Source: Paludibacter sp.
GTDB lineage: Bacteria > Bacteroidota > Bacteroidia > Bacteroidales > Paludibacteraceae
Reading direction: 5' to 3'
Assembly (NCBI GenBank): GCA_020049335.1
Contig: JAIFKX010000152.1
Coordinates: 1-42,147 of the forward strand
DNA: 42,147 bases
This document shows, one piece after another, positions 8,752 through 18,621 of the stretch. How positions within the stretch are numbered: the first letter of the stretch is position 1; every line of letters begins with the position of its first letter. The notes beneath the pieces are model-generated. The model made no database searches. It was not told where the DNA came from and saw only the letters and a program-made list of their open reading frames with translations. The position numbers and the translations under genes are program-made.

Positions 8752-10272
8752 TCAAAGATATCTTTTTTCTTCTCCTAATCTTTCGAGTAATTCATTTACT
8801 TCTTTTTTCATTTCAGACATACGCACTTCGCGATTTACCATAAATTTGTTCATATAATCCAAATCTTGATTTTTTTTGATTAATTTTTCTTCCGTTTTTT
8901 TCATTTCAGAAAGGTCAATATCAATACAAAAAAATTCTTGCGGTCTACCACTAACTTCAACAATAGTATGGTTCGACAAAACAGTTACAAACGAATTATC
9001 TTTGCGTTTTAGCACCAATTCGGATGCGGGAATAGCTTCACCTGATTTTGCCATTTCTTCCATTGCTATTTTTACTTCCGAGTGCATTTCGGTTGGTATA
9101 ATCAAATCTATTAAATTCTTTCCGATAGCTTCTTGGGCGGTATATCCGTACAATCGTTCAGATGCTTTGTTCCAATACTGTGTAGTACCATCGGGTGCAT
9201 AGCCTTGAACAGAAACTGTTTGAATATCCTCCAATATTTTTCTGAAACGCATTTCGCTCTCAATTAATTTTACTTGATTTTTTTTTCGCTCTGTAATATC
9301 TTGTATTACTATCAAGGTAGCCGGGTGGTCGTTAAATCTTATCGATTTTGCTTGTATTTCAACGTCGAGTGTAGAACCATCTAATTTTAAATATTTTTGC
9401 TCTTGCATATCAACATACCCTTTTACGCTAAGTATTTTTGAATTTTCAACTGCTAAATCTTTAAAATCTGAATGTAAAAAATCAAATACATGTCTATTCA
9501 AAAGTTCATTTTGTGAAGTGGCTCCAAAAAGTTGAACTGCCGAAGGATTAAAATAAATTGATTTCCATTCGTGAATTACAGCCATTGCCACAGGCGATAA
9601 TTCAATCAAATTTCGAAAATCATCTTTGCTATCTTTTAGATTTTTGTTAATGAGTTTACTTTTAACTATTTCATTTCTCAGCTGTAAATTACTAAAAGCT
9701 TTCTCCGACAATAGATTAGCTAGAAAAAACAATAAATTTGAAATTTTAGTAAATTTATCAATGGACATTACAGGCACTTTTTTTAATTCCAGTTCAAAAG
9801 ATTCTTTATCAGTACCAATTACATCAGCATATTGTACCAATTTATTCAAATCATTCTCTTCGTTGCGCACTTGACCAATCAACCAATTTGCAATATGCTT
9901 TCCACCAACTGTTATGGATGCTCCCGCATCCCACAATCCACCACTTAGGCATTGTTGTACGTTTGGACCTTTCGGATTGTAGCTACCAATTAAAGCATCT
10001 GATTTATAACAATTTGCACATCCAATTTCAGTTTTTCGAACAATATTTTCGCAAAAATTAGTAAAATTGCTCGGTTTAGTTATTGGGTTGCCACTTACAT
10101 CGGTTATTAATGATGCCACACCATGTGCATCAGCAAATAAATTTTGCATGTATTGAATTTCATTCATATCAAAAATATCTGCAAAACTGATGTCTTGAAA
10201 ATCTTCTATGAAAATTTCATTTGCATTAAGGCTATTATTATTTAAAGTATCCATAGGTATATACTTAGTCAA
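8752..10272 (-). CDS. PocR-PAS-PAS sensory protein without kinase domain
   Basis: This 506-residue protein carries an N-terminal PocR-type sensory domain (about 28-200) with a Cys set in NFCEN, GCANC and QQCLSG, then two PAS domains (about 215-330 and 335-455), and a C-terminal coiled stretch ending in LLERLG near the last ten residues. No histidine kinase, GGDEF or DNA-binding domain follows, so it is either an adaptor or a sensor that acts through another kinase. Its PocR domain is clearly related to that of the kinase at 924-4397, with the shared segments PITKPSNFTN and HIANW-IGQVRN, so the two may answer the same ligand. ATG at 10272 gives MTKYIP; the ATG at residue 7 (10254) is an equally good start. 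The gene begins 55 bases after the dehydrogenase stop; a minus-strand TATATTTG at 10302-10295 may be its own -7 element. Confidence 0.88.
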   Translation of the reverse strand: MTKYIPMDTLNNNSLNANEIFIEDFQDISFADIFDMNEIQYMQNLFADAHGVASLITDVSGNPITKPSNFTNFCENIVRKTEIGCANCYKSDALIGSYNPKGPNVQQCLSGGLWDAGASITVGGKHIANWLIGQVRNEENDLNKLVQYADVIGTDKESFELELKKVPVMSIDKFTKISNLLFFLANLLSEKAFSNLQLRNEIVKSKLINKNLKDSKDDFRNLIELSPVAMAVIHEWKSIYFNPSAVQLFGATSQNELLNRHVFDFLHSDFKDLAVENSKILSVKGYVDMQEQKYLKLDGSTLDVEIQAKSIRFNDHPATLIVIQDITERKKNQVKLIESEMRFRKILEDIQTVSVQGYAPDGTTQYWNKASERLYGYTAQEAIGKNLIDLIIPTEMHSEVKIAMEEMAKSGEAIPASELVLKRKDNSFVTVLSNHTIVEVSGRPQEFFCIDIDLSEMKKTEEKLIKKNQDLDYMNKFMVNREVRMSEMKKEVNELLERLGEEKRYL

Positions 10273-10327
10273 TTAAAGAATATTTTTTGAAATTCAAATA
10301 TACAAACAAATTTATTAAATTAAATGT

Positions 10328-11149
10328 TTACCCATACAATTTTCCAATAATCCATAGTCGCCAATTAGTAGGCAACACATTAAATAAATGGTAATAAAAT
10401 TGATTGACAATACCTGTTACATAAAAAGTATGCATACGCTTATTTAGCACTTGTTGCACTATGGGTCGCGCTACGGCTTCGGCGCTCATACCGTTTTGCT
10501 CGTCGTGTTCCATCCTACTTACCGATTTTTTCATCGTTTTATAATAGGGCGATTTTTCGTTTTGTGAAGCTTGTGTGTATTTTCGAGCTGAAGTGAAAGC
10601 CGTTTTGGTATCGCCTGGCATAATGGTGCAGCATTGAATGCCATAAGGTTTTACTTCAATAGCTAATCCGTTCATAAACAGCATTAATGCGGCTTTAACC
10701 GACGAATAAAAAGTTTGAAATGGAATAGGGATAACGCCTGCCAACGACGAAACGGTGATTATTTTTCCATAACCTTGTTCTCTAAAAATTGGCAAACATG
10801 CTTGAATAGTTTTTACCACGCCAAAAAAATTAGTTTCGAACTGATAGCGCACTTCGTCGACACTTGTTTCTTCGATGGCTCCTGCAATACCGTTTCCGGC
10901 GTTTGCAATTACCACATCTAATTTTCCGTGTGTGTCAATTATTTGTTTTACAACAGCTTGAATATCCGATTCGCTGTTCACATCCATTTTTACTGGAATG
11001 ATTACACCCTGCGAAGTGTCATCTTTTTGTTGTGGACTACCACCCCGCGAAGCACCATAAATAATGGCTCCTGCTTTCATTAATAGCTCAGCTGTTGCTT
11101 TTCCTATTCCAGCACTGGCACCTGTAAGAAGTACAATTTGTTGTTTCAT
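10328..11149 (-). CDS. Short-chain dehydrogenase/reductase (SDR family)
   Basis: The 273-residue protein has the classical SDR layout. The NAD(P)-binding TGASAGIG motif is at residues 9-16, NAG at 83-85, and the catalytic set is S134/S135, Y148 and K152 (YSSVK). An aspartate in the context MDVNS after strand 3 is typical. The length fits classical SDRs of about 250-280 residues. The substrate cannot be told from sequence. The basic-residue pattern after strand 2 (ASRGG) leans toward NADP(H), which is inference. The C-terminal tail (about 230-273) is hydrophobic and aromatic and may associate with membrane or lipid substrate. The gene has its own well-formed promoter at 11171-11200 and is unlikely to belong to the signalling operon downstream. 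Confidence 0.92.
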   Translation of the reverse strand: MKQQIVLLTGASAGIGKATAELLMKAGAIIYGASRGGSPQQKDDTSQGVIIPVKMDVNSESDIQAVVKQIIDTHGKLDVVIANAGNGIAGAIEETSVDEVRYQFETNFFGVVKTIQACLPIFREQGYGKIITVSSLAGVIPIPFQTFYSSVKAALMLFMNGLAIEVKPYGIQCCTIMPGDTKTAFTSARKYTQASQNEKSPYYKTMKKSVSRMEHDEQNGMSAEAVARPIVQQVLNKRMHTFYVTGIVNQFYYHLFNVLPTNWRLWIIGKLYG

Positions 11150-11170
11150 ATTTGATTTTCTTTAAAGTTA

Positions 11171-11200
11171 CAAAGATAGTATTTTTAACTATAATTACAA
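11171..11200 (-). promoter_or_regulatory. Bacteroidota-type promoter of the SDR gene
   Basis: Read on the minus strand, TTG at 11200-11198 is followed after exactly 19 bases by TATCTTTG at 11178-11171. This matches the Bacteroidota housekeeping consensus TTG-N19-TAnnTTTG. The ATG of the SDR gene lies about 20 bases further on, leaving a leader of roughly 15 bases. Confidence 0.7.
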
Positions 11201-11225
11201 GGGATACTATACAGTTGACAAGCTG

Positions 11226-11335
11226 TTAATTAGGGACAAGCGGTTTGACAAGGGACAAGCGGTTTCCTAACCGCTTGAAAATACCATCAAGCGGTTAGGA
11301 AACCGCTTGTCCCTAATTAACCGCTTGTCCCTTGT
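11226..11335. repeat. Nested palindromic repeat cluster (REP-like)
   Basis: A perfect inverted repeat with 28-base arms lies at 11251-11278 and 11287-11314 with an 8-base loop. Two further overlapping perfect pairings exist: 11226-11246 with 11300-11320 (21 bases), and 11248-11264 with 11319-11335 (17 bases). All are built from the unit GGGACAAGCGGTT and its complement. The block sits between two divergent genes, so it is not a terminator for either. It resembles a REP/REPIN-type dispersed repeat or a small non-autonomous element; no transposase is nearby. Confidence 0.8.
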
Positions 11336-11393
11336 ATAATGAACAATTTATCAAAATACATGTTGTAACATATATAATATAAATACAATAATA

Positions 11394-12101
11394 ATGAAAA
11401 CTACCTTACATAAAGCTGCTTCTCGCGGACATGCCGACCATGGTTGGCTAAAAACAAATCATACTTTTAGTTTTGCCAATTATTACAATCCTGAACGGAT
11501 ACATTTTGGTAAATTGCGTGTGCTCAACGACGATTGGATAGCTGGTGGAAAAGGATTTGGTATGCATCCACATGATAATATGGAAATAATAACTATTCCG
11601 CTTTCGGGTGTAGTATCGCACAAAGATAGCATGGGCAACAACGGGCTTATTGGTGCTGGCGAGATTCAGGTAATGAGTGCCGGTAGTGGAATTTATCACA
11701 GCGAATATAATGGCGATGAAAAAGAACCGCTTTCGCTGTTACAAATTTGGGTTTTTTCGGACAAAAAAAATGTAACGCCACGTTACGACCAAATTTCACT
11801 CTCTGATATATCGAAGGAGAATCAATTATATCAAATACTATCCCCTTCGGCAGACGACGAGGGTGTGTGGATTCATCAACAAGCTTGGTTTTCGTTAGGT
11901 AATTTTACAATAGAGTGGGAGGGGAGTTATCAGTTACATAGCGCGCAATCAGGGGTGTATGTATTTGTAATTGAGGGCGAAGCAGTTGTTTCGGGTACTG
12001 AACTTAACCCGCGAGATGGGATAGGAATTAGCGAAGTTTCACAAATTGAACTGAAAGCCAAATCGGGTTCAAGGCTACTTATTATGGAAGTACCGATGTG
12101 A
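11394..12101 (+). CDS. Pirin family protein (bicupin, quercetinase-like)
   Basis: The 235-residue protein matches the pirin/YhhW family in length and motifs. The N-terminal cupin holds the metal ligand set H58, H60 (GMHPHDNME), H102 and E104 (GIYHSEYN), as in pirins that bind iron or another divalent metal. The second cupin (about 140-235) lacks a comparable ligand set, as is usual. Family members include quercetin 2,3-dioxygenases and redox-responsive proteins, and the actual substrate is unknown. There is no signal peptide, so it is cytoplasmic. It is transcribed alone: the upstream neighbour is divergent across a palindromic repeat cluster, and the downstream neighbour is convergent. Confidence 0.92.
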   Translation: MKTTLHKAASRGHADHGWLKTNHTFSFANYYNPERIHFGKLRVLNDDWIAGGKGFGMHPHDNMEIITIPLSGVVSHKDSMGNNGLIGAGEIQVMSAGSGIYHSEYNGDEKEPLSLLQIWVFSDKKNVTPRYDQISLSDISKENQLYQILSPSADDEGVWIHQQAWFSLGNFTIEWEGSYQLHSAQSGVYVFVIEGEAVVSGTELNPRDGIGISEVSQIELKAKSGSRLLIMEVPM

Positions 12102-12108
12102 TGATGTG

Positions 12109-12126
12109 TCCCGATAGCTATTGGGA
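12109..12126. repeat. Short near-perfect palindrome, possible bidirectional terminator
   Basis: TCCCGATAGCTATTGGGA folds into a 9-base-pair stem with one G-T wobble and essentially no loop. It lies 8 bases after the pirin stop, in the 82-base gap between convergent genes. There is no clean T-run, so a role in termination is uncertain. Similar small palindromes are widespread between genes in Bacteroidota, which makes a dispersed repeat equally likely. Confidence 0.4.
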
Positions 12127-12183
12127 GTGATGATGTGATGATAGAATAAATGGTAAATGATTTGATTATTAGCACACTAAATA

Positions 12184-15100
12184 TTATCCAATAAATCGTT
12201 TTAAAGCATCTTCAAGTTTTTCCTTTTCAATTGGTTTTGTCAAAAAGTCGTCCATACCTGATGCAATACACTTGTCGCGTTCTTCTTGCAAAGCGCCTGC
12301 TGTAAGAGCCAAAATTGGAACGTGGGTTTTATTTTTGCCTGCATTTTCTATTTTACGAATAGCTAACGTGGCTTCTAAACCATCCATTTCGGGCATTTGC
12401 ATGTCCATAAGAATGAGGTCAGGGAGCTCATTTTCAAATTTTTGCACCGCTTCTATTCCGTTTTCGGCTTCGATAATTGTAATATGCGGAATGAGCTTAG
12501 TCAAAAGGAATTTTATCAAAAGCATATTCATCGATACGTCTTCGGCAACAAGAATTTTTATTGGCTTTGAGTACTGTTTTTTTTCATTTTTTTCCACCTC
12601 AACAATTCTAATTTCCTCATCGGAGGCTTTTATATTACTCAAAATGTGAAAAAGTTCTTCCGATTTAACAGGTTTTGTGAGCATATTTTGCACGTTACAT
12701 TCGGTACACTTTTTATGCAATTCGCCATCATCCGACGAGGAATGAAGTAGAATAATTGGCAAATCCTGTGCATTTATATTCATTTTATTTCGCACATAAT
12801 CAATGGTTTGTAAGCCATCGAACTCGGGTATATGGTAGTCGCAGATAAATACATCAAAAGCTTTGTCGGAACGAAGAATCTCCAAAGCTTTTTGTCCACT
12901 CTCTGCACATACCCCTTCAATTCCCCAGTACGCTAAAGTGTGTTCTAAAATCATTCGGTTTATTTTATTATCGTCGACAACCAAGCAGCGCTTAATCGAT
13001 TTTACGGCAACAGCATTTGGCTGCTCGCCAAATTCAATTTTAGTTTCAATTTCGAAGCTAAAAGTAGTGCCTTCGCCAGCTACACTATCAATTCGAATTG
13101 TGCTATTCAGTTTATTAGCAATCATTTGCGAAATAACAAGTCCAAGCCCTGTGCCACCATATCGGCGTGTAACAGAGCTATCGGCTTGACTAAAAACTTT
13201 GAATAATTTTGATTGCTGCTCGGCAGTAATTCCAATTCCCGTATCGCGCACCGAAAATGCAAATCGACCAGTTTCTATATCTACCACCGAAAACTCTACT
13301 TTCAATTCAATTTCACCCTCTTGTGTAAATTTTACAGCATTTCCTAATAAATTGGCTAAAATTTGTTTGAGTCGCACAGAGTCGGTAAATGCAAAGCGAG
13401 GCATGTTTGGCGACACATTGAGTAGCAGTTCTAATTTCTTTTTGTCGGCCGCAAATTTTATAATATCGGCACTTTGGTTTATAATTTCAATGATATCAGT
13501 TCTGATAATTTCAAGTTCCATCATACCAGCTTCAATTTTCGAAAAGTCGAGAATATCATTGATAATTCCTAACAAATTGCGCCCTGAGGCATTGGCATTT
13601 TTTACATACTGAAACTGTACAGCGCTTAGCGGCGTGCTTTGAAGCAAATCGGTAAATCCGATTACACCATTGAGTGGCGTTCTTATTTCGTGGCTCATAT
13701 TAGCCAGAAACTCCGATTTAGCTTTGTTTGCTTTTTCGGCACTATTTTTTGCTGCTATCAGTTCGATTTTGTTGCGCTGAATAGCCAAAGCTCCACCCAC
13801 TTCATTGGCAAAAGTAACATATAAAGCGTCTTCAAAATCTTCCCAAATACGCGTGCCATTGCTATCGACAAAGCCCAGCATACCATACATTTTTTGCTCT
13901 ATATAAACTGGAATACTTAGTAGCGACTGACAGGATATGAGTTTGAAAAAATCGGCATTTACTGCATTCAAATCCATTCCATGTTTTTTTACTAACTTAT
14001 TTTGAAGCAAATTGTCGAATAAATTTTTAAAATGGAAAGTTTCAACTCCTTTGAGTACTTGGGGCACTATTTCGGACATTGCTTTTAAGGTTGTTTTATC
14101 ATACCATTCGTATTTCAATGTAAAAACATCTGATTCTTCACCAATGGTTTGATGTGCTTCGGATTGTTGTTCAGGAGTTAATTTTTTTTGTTCGAAGCAA
14201 ACTAAAAATGCACGCTGATAGTGTAATGTTTTTGCAGATATTTCGAGAAAATTGTGCATCGAACTATCAAAATCGTGATTGGTAGTAAGTAGCACTTCCG
14301 AAGCCTTATTGGCGGTACGCAGCATGGTATCCGACACTTCTAAACGCTTACGAACCATTGTCATACGGCGAATAATATTTGAAAAAAGAAATATAATTGC
14401 TAATGTAATGAGCAAAAAACTGATAAAGATTAGGATAATAGATTTATTTTGCTTTTTCCAAAGCGAATCGGTATTAATAGAAAATATAATTCCTGTTTTT
14501 TTACCCACAATACTTACAGGGAAAAAAACAGAATATGCATTTACCTTTTCACGATATTGAATAGTATGTTGAAATGATTTTGATAGGTTATTTGTTAAAT
14601 TTTCTTTAATATCAGGCCTAATATCTGTTTTAAAATCGGCTATTATAGCAGAGCTTACATGTTCGCTGTATTTTACAAGTAGTGTTTCTCCTGTTGTATC
14701 AACTGCCCAATACCACGAATCTTTTCCTATATAAAATCGGTCGAAATGGGAGGCCAAAAAGTTTTGAATATTCAAATAGAAGCGGATATTTGCTATAATT
14801 TTACCTTCGAAATTGCTCACTGGTTGTACAAAATAGAGCGTATCTTTTGTTTCTACTAAAAGCGGTTTTTCGACTAAAACTTGTTGATTAGCAAATAGTT
14901 TGGGCTCGGATATGTTGAAGTAATTATTTTGAGTTCGTTCGATGTGGCGATAACTATGAGTAGATAACACAGTGATACCCGATATGAGAGTTTGGTTATT
15001 CGAATAAAATCTTCGAATGCGCTTTATTTCTTTGTCAATGTACTTGCTTCGCATTTCGGCAGAAAGATTTTGCGTGCCAGTGCTCAAGAAATATTCGAAA

Positions 15101-15303
15101 TCGCGGTTTGCAAATTCAAATTTAACCGACTCCTCAAAATCAGCACTTGCTTTTTCTATACTTTCGCCACAAAGTATAATTTGCTTATTTATAAATTCGG
15201 ATGTTTCTTTTCGCTGTTTTGTGTTGAGTTGGTAAAACTGCCAGATAGAGAGCGAAAGGAAAATCGTAATAAGCGAAAGTGTGATATAAACTTTATTCTT
15301 CAT
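12184..15303 (-). CDS. Hybrid sensor histidine kinase with extracytoplasmic Cache-like sensor, GAF and two receivers
   Basis: With the start at 15303 the protein has 1039 residues. The order is membrane segment (7-25), an extracytoplasmic Cache-like domain (26-286), a second membrane segment (287-309), a GAF-like region (about 330-510), HisKA with H538 ([11 protein letters not shown]), HATPase with N box near 651-658, DTGIGI near 687-692 and GGTGLGL near 716-722, a first receiver with D822, and a second receiver with D967 ([13 protein letters not shown]) and K1023 (LTKP). No HPt domain is present, so phosphate would leave through a separate HPt or the receivers act directly. The start was chosen because its ATG overlaps the upstream stop as ATGA at 15303-15300, a sign of translational coupling. 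A start at 15327, eight residues longer, would overlap more and weaken the signal-anchor layout. Confidence 0.93.
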   Translation of the reverse strand: MKNKVYITLSLITIFLSLSIWQFYQLNTKQRKETSEFINKQIILCGESIEKASADFEESVKFEFANRDFEYFLSTGTQNLSAEMRSKYIDKEIKRIRRFYSNNQTLISGITVLSTHSYRHIERTQNNYFNISEPKLFANQQVLVEKPLLVETKDTLYFVQPVSNFEGKIIANIRFYLNIQNFLASHFDRFYIGKDSWYWAVDTTGETLLVKYSEHVSSAIIADFKTDIRPDIKENLTNNLSKSFQHTIQYREKVNAYSVFFPVSIVGKKTGIIFSINTDSLWKKQNKSIILIFISFLLITLAIIFLFSNIIRRMTMVRKRLEVSDTMLRTANKASEVLLTTNHDFDSSMHNFLEISAKTLHYQRAFLVCFEQKKLTPEQQSEAHQTIGEESDVFTLKYEWYDKTTLKAMSEIVPQVLKGVETFHFKNLFDNLLQNKLVKKHGMDLNAVNADFFKLISCQSLLSIPVYIEQKMYGMLGFVDSNGTRIWEDFEDALYVTFANEVGGALAIQRNKIELIAAKNSAEKANKAKSEFLANMSHEIRTPLNGVIGFTDLLQSTPLSAVQFQYVKNANASGRNLLGIINDILDFSKIEAGMMELEIIRTDIIEIINQSADIIKFAADKKKLELLLNVSPNMPRFAFTDSVRLKQILANLLGNAVKFTQEGEIELKVEFSVVDIETGRFAFSVRDTGIGITAEQQSKLFKVFSQADSSVTRRYGGTGLGLVISQMIANKLNSTIRIDSVAGEGTTFSFEIETKIEFGEQPNAVAVKSIKRCLVVDDNKINRMILEHTLAYWGIEGVCAESGQKALEILRSDKAFDVFICDYHIPEFDGLQTIDYVRNKMNINAQDLPIILLHSSSDDGELHKKCTECNVQNMLTKPVKSEELFHILSNIKASDEEIRIVEVEKNEKKQYSKPIKILVAEDVSMNMLLIKFLLTKLIPHITIIEAENGIEAVQKFENELPDLILMDMQMPEMDGLEATLAIRKIENAGKNKTHVPILALTAGALQEERDKCIASGMDDFLTKPIEKEKLEDALKRFIG

Positions 15304-16301
15304 TTTAGCACTTCTAATAAATACCATTTTAACTCAGGAATTGGAGCTGCTATAATCGTTACTTGCTCGCCATTTATTTCAGCGTTTACAATTTGTTTTT
15401 TATTTTTTAAAATTTCGTTAGCAATAGCACGAACATTTCCATCTCTACTTAATGATATGTTGTAAAGCTCTTTACGATATGTATCTTGTTTAATTGTTTC
15501 GATGTATTTGTGATCGAACAGGGGAGGGAATGAAAACAAATTGATGATTTCTTCTTGAGCTGTTACTATGCTTCCGTTGTTGTCAATAATCACATTCATG
15601 GAGCCAATGCTATCTTTCAAGTAACGTTCTGTAATGGTGTTGATAGTTACATCGATACCAGGCACGCCAACCATTTTATTATTGTAATGTACAGGTGCAA
15701 TTGCCGACACCATCCAGCCGCGTCCAGCTGGGTCAACATAAGGTTCGTTTACCCAAACCGATTTTTCTTCTGGATTGTGAGCTGCATCGGCTAAATAGTA
15801 AAAATTGAAGCTTGGAATGTTCATTTTGGCTTCGTATTGCGAGAGCACATCAAAAAATGGGTAAATACGATTGTAGGAGTTCTCGTCGTTGTAATAAACC
15901 TGTACAATTTCGGGGTATTTTTGGAGTAGTGCTTTAAAGTTCGCATCAATTGGTTCGGTAAAATAAACAACATTTTTGATATTTTCGTTTATAGGTATAA
16001 CGCCCGAAACAAAAACGGCCGAACCACCATCGTTCACAGGTTTTGTAAATACGCCATTGGTAGCTAATTCGTATTTTTTTGTATCAATAGTAGGGAGTGT
16101 AGTGGTTTGTGCGGCATACAGTTTTTCAATAGCTATGCTAAGCACTTCAGCTTCCAACCTGATTTTTTTAAAATCGTTGCTAATTTTTTCGGCTTTTGAG
16201 CTTAATAATTCTAATTTTTTTTCGGGCGAATTGGAAGTGCAAGCCACAAATGTTAGGGCAAACGTTAGCAAACCAAACGTAAATCGGATGATGTTTTTCA
16301 T
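15300..16301 (-). CDS. Cache-domain lipoprotein, probable ligand-sensing partner of the hybrid kinase
   Basis: The 333-residue protein has a lipoprotein signal peptide with the predicted lipidated C21 (FVAC-TS); F at position -3 is a slightly unusual lipobox residue. The mature part resembles a double Cache (PDC) sensor domain: the segment around 165-245 has the pattern [12 protein letters not shown], then [12 protein letters not shown] and IDNNGSIV, as in dCache domains of chemoreceptors and kinases. There is no second membrane segment and no output domain, so it should sit in the periplasm or outer membrane as a free sensor. Its stop overlaps the hybrid kinase start as ATGA, and that kinase has its own Cache-like domain. 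The simplest reading, by inference, is a soluble or lipid-anchored co-sensor of the kinase. Confidence 0.88.
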   Translation of the reverse strand: MKNIIRFTFGLLTFALTFVACTSNSPEKKLELLSSKAEKISNDFKKIRLEAEVLSIAIEKLYAAQTTTLPTIDTKKYELATNGVFTKPVNDGGSAVFVSGVIPINENIKNVVYFTEPIDANFKALLQKYPEIVQVYYNDENSYNRIYPFFDVLSQYEAKMNIPSFNFYYLADAAHNPEEKSVWVNEPYVDPAGRGWMVSAIAPVHYNNKMVGVPGIDVTINTITERYLKDSIGSMNVIIDNNGSIVTAQEEIINLFSFPPLFDHKYIETIKQDTYRKELYNISLSRDGNVRAIANEILKNKKQIVNAEINGEQVTIIAAPIPELKWYLLEVLK

Positions 16302-16338
16302 AGCGAACTATTTTAAATTGAATTAATTATAACTATTT

Positions 16339-17061
16339 TTAAAAAGAGGCAACCATTGCTAAAAACAATTTTTTAGCGTTCGGATTCGAAGCAACTGTAA
16401 GTTTGAGCGGTACCGAAAATTGGTCGGTTATTTTGATAGCCTTTTTTACACTAAAACCTACATTTATAAACGAAAATTCAGTAGTGGCATATAGCGCGCT
16501 TTCCGAAGGCGTAAAACCTGCAAATATAGTATAATTCAAATCTTTTGCTTCACCCAAATAATTGATTTCAAAATAGGACGATTTGTTCGTTTTCGACATA
16601 TCTGTAACCTTTGGGTCTATTGCTGCTCCGTACACTATCATACCGCCATACACGCTAAATGGAATGGTTTCGGAGCCATTAAAACTGAGTGCCAACTCGG
16701 CAGCATGTCCTGTTTCCGAATTTTTAAAATTAAAAAAATCTTGATTTAATCCTACATAACCTGGAAAGAACAAATCGATAAACTGTAACGAAAAATTAGA
16801 ATATGTGTATTTGGCGTAAATATCAATTTCTTTATTTGTACCGCCAAGTTCGTAGCTACCCCATGTGCCAAGAGTAAACCCTTTGTACGATAGTTCGCCC
16901 CAAGGCTGAACAGCGGGCATAGTGCCCTGTTGAAATCCTCGCCACACATACGAAGAAGCTAAATCGGAACCGAATGAGATGTTTACATCGCTTTTTTCTT
17001 GTGCTTGCAAGCTACTTGCAGCAAAAATGATAAGACTAAAAATAATGATTTTTGTTTTCAT
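16339..17061 (-). CDS. Outer-membrane beta-barrel protein (short barrel, unknown substrate)
   Basis: The 240-residue protein has a signal peptide (MKTKIIIFSLIIFAASSLQA, cleaved near residue 20). The mature part is rich in alternating hydrophobic/aromatic strands and ends in Phe (MVASF), as outer-membrane barrels do. The start of the mature chain (SDLASSYVWRGFQQG) resembles the family of small barrels typified by TIGR02001-like proteins, whose function is not known. It lies 37 bases upstream of the Cache lipoprotein gene and would be the first gene of the three-gene operon with lipoprotein and hybrid kinase. A role in admitting the ligand sensed by the two Cache domains is plausible but is inference. 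Confidence 0.85.
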   Translation of the reverse strand: MKTKIIIFSLIIFAASSLQAQEKSDVNISFGSDLASSYVWRGFQQGTMPAVQPWGELSYKGFTLGTWGSYELGGTNKEIDIYAKYTYSNFSLQFIDLFFPGYVGLNQDFFNFKNSETGHAAELALSFNGSETIPFSVYGGMIVYGAAIDPKVTDMSKTNKSSYFEINYLGEAKDLNYTIFAGFTPSESALYATTEFSFINVGFSVKKAIKITDQFSVPLKLTVASNPNAKKLFLAMVASF

Positions 17062-17419
17062 CTGTTTAAAATTGATTTACCTGTCTTTTACCCCTATAAA
17101 GTGAAAATAAGAAGTAAAATAAGGTGGATGTTTTTGTTGTATTTTTGTCGTATTTATTCCAATTTTGGTTTTACTTTCAATTTTGGAATAACAAATGTAA
17201 TTTTATTTTTCAGATTTTTTCAGATTTATCTAAAATATTTTTATCCAAAATGTGTTTTTTTTGTGTTTTTCGACAATTTCATAACTAAAACCAGAAATGT
17301 GGCATAGTTTCAATAGTTTTTACGACACAAAAAATGCTATAATTTATTGGTTTTGTAGTTTATTTTCTAAAAAAAATAGCAACTTAAAAAAACAAGTATT
17401 CCGTCGTATTTTACACTTG
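17062..17419. other. Intergenic region upstream of the barrel-lipoprotein-kinase operon
   Basis: These 358 AT-rich bases lie between the end of the regulator cluster and the barrel gene, both on the minus strand. No gene is seen. A minus-strand TACATTTG at 17199-17192 matches the -7 consensus but lacks a TTG 19 bases upstream, so it is only a candidate promoter with a leader of about 125 bases. Confidence 0.35.
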
Positions 17420-18577
17420 TTAGATAGCCTTTTTACTAAATTTATTTTTCCAAACTTGTATTGAAAGTCCAGAGTTCAATTCAATTGTACGTTTCATAGA
17501 GTTGAAGGATCCGAAACCACATTTTTCGGCTAACTGTTCATTACTGATGGTTGGATTAGATTCAATTATTCGTTCGACTTCACGCATGCGATACAAATTA
17601 ACGAAAGCACAAAAATTCTGATTGTATTTTTTGTTGATTAAGGCAGAAATATAACTTCGGTTAGTACCCACGCGCTGAACAATATCCATGATATTCAAAT
17701 TGTTATTCAAAAATATTTTCTCTTGCTCAAAGGCATCGATTAACTTTTTCAAAATCATCTGTTGCGATAAGTTTAGGTTTTCATCTTCTATATCGCTGAA
17801 AATGATTTCGGGAAATTTTGTTTCTTGCTCAAAAGTTGGATTGATGGCTTTTTGTGTAAATCCCATATAACCAATTCCGTACAATGATATTGAAAAAATT
17901 AGCCATATAGTATTTAGTATTATATCATTCGGCAAAAGTAGTTTTCGACCCACTATATGAGCTACAAAAGTGCTTATAGAAATAAAAATAAGAAAATAGT
18001 TAAGCCGTTGGGCATTGTTGTATTTGCCATCATTCATATTGGAATAGTATTGCTCAGCTTTATGGGCATGTTTTTTTAGTAAAAGTTGGTTCAATATAAA
18101 TGTGATTACAAGTAGAACTACAAAAGTTAGTTTCACAATTCTGCGCATTATTCCCAAAAATTGAATTTGAGGTGAATCGGGAAAAAGCGTATCGTTGTAA
18201 AGCCAAGCTTTGTACTGTTCGAATGGAGTCAGAAAAATACCCACTGTATAAACTGTAGCAATCGCAATCGGCACAACGAGGTATTTGGCATGTAGGCGCA
18301 GGCTGAATTTCTGGTCGACCGTAAGCAGTCGGAAATAAATGTAATAAACCGGAAAAGCGATGCTTCCAAAATAAGCAAGAGCAGGTTCCCAATACGGAAA
18401 AATATCGGGGTAAGGAGCAAAAAACAAGTATTGCCCAAAAAGGCAAATAGCCACAATAAGCATAAAAAAACTCAGAAACCGTGCAGGCACGCTAATATTC
18501 TTCTTATTACTCTGTAATGTAATAAACCAAAAGAGCGAGATATATACGGGTGATAAGAGTATTAGTGTTCGAATCAT
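17420..18577 (-). CDS. Seven-membrane-segment AraC-type transcriptional regulator (third of three tandem paralogues)
   Basis: The 385-residue protein has about seven hydrophobic segments (near 3-21, 34-54, 65-84, 99-117, 146-166, 194-214, 222-240) followed by a cytoplasmic linker and a C-terminal AraC/HTH_18 DNA-binding domain (about 280-380). Positive charges fall in the loops after segments 3 and 5, which predicts N-terminus outside and the DNA-binding domain inside. Two loop motifs are shared with the neighbouring paralogues: YFRLLTVDQKFSL after segment 3, and EQYYSNMNDGKYNNA after segment 5. The second helix-turn-helix contains NEQLAEKCGFGSFNSMKR. It begins 44 bases after the preceding paralogue, so the three are probably one operon. 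The signal it senses is unknown. Confidence 0.88.
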   Translation of the reverse strand: MIRTLILLSPVYISLFWFITLQSNKKNISVPARFLSFFMLIVAICLFGQYLFFAPYPDIFPYWEPALAYFGSIAFPVYYIYFRLLTVDQKFSLRLHAKYLVVPIAIATVYTVGIFLTPFEQYKAWLYNDTLFPDSPQIQFLGIMRRIVKLTFVVLLVITFILNQLLLKKHAHKAEQYYSNMNDGKYNNAQRLNYFLIFISISTFVAHIVGRKLLLPNDIILNTIWLIFSISLYGIGYMGFTQKAINPTFEQETKFPEIIFSDIEDENLNLSQQMILKKLIDAFEQEKIFLNNNLNIMDIVQRVGTNRSYISALINKKYNQNFCAFVNLYRMREVERIIESNPTISNEQLAEKCGFGSFNSMKRTIELNSGLSIQVWKNKFSKKAI

Positions 18578-18621
18578 ATTTTAGTTAAAACAAAAGTGGG
18601 TGATGAGAATAAATGTTATGG

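Noticed and set aside
11226-11335. CRISPR-like array
   Set aside because: The repeats are nested and inverted with no regular spacers, and no cas gene is in the window.
15304-15327. ATG at 15327 as start of the hybrid kinase
   Set aside because: The ATG at 15303 overlaps the upstream stop as ATGA and places a short basic N-terminus directly before the first membrane segment, the more usual arrangement.
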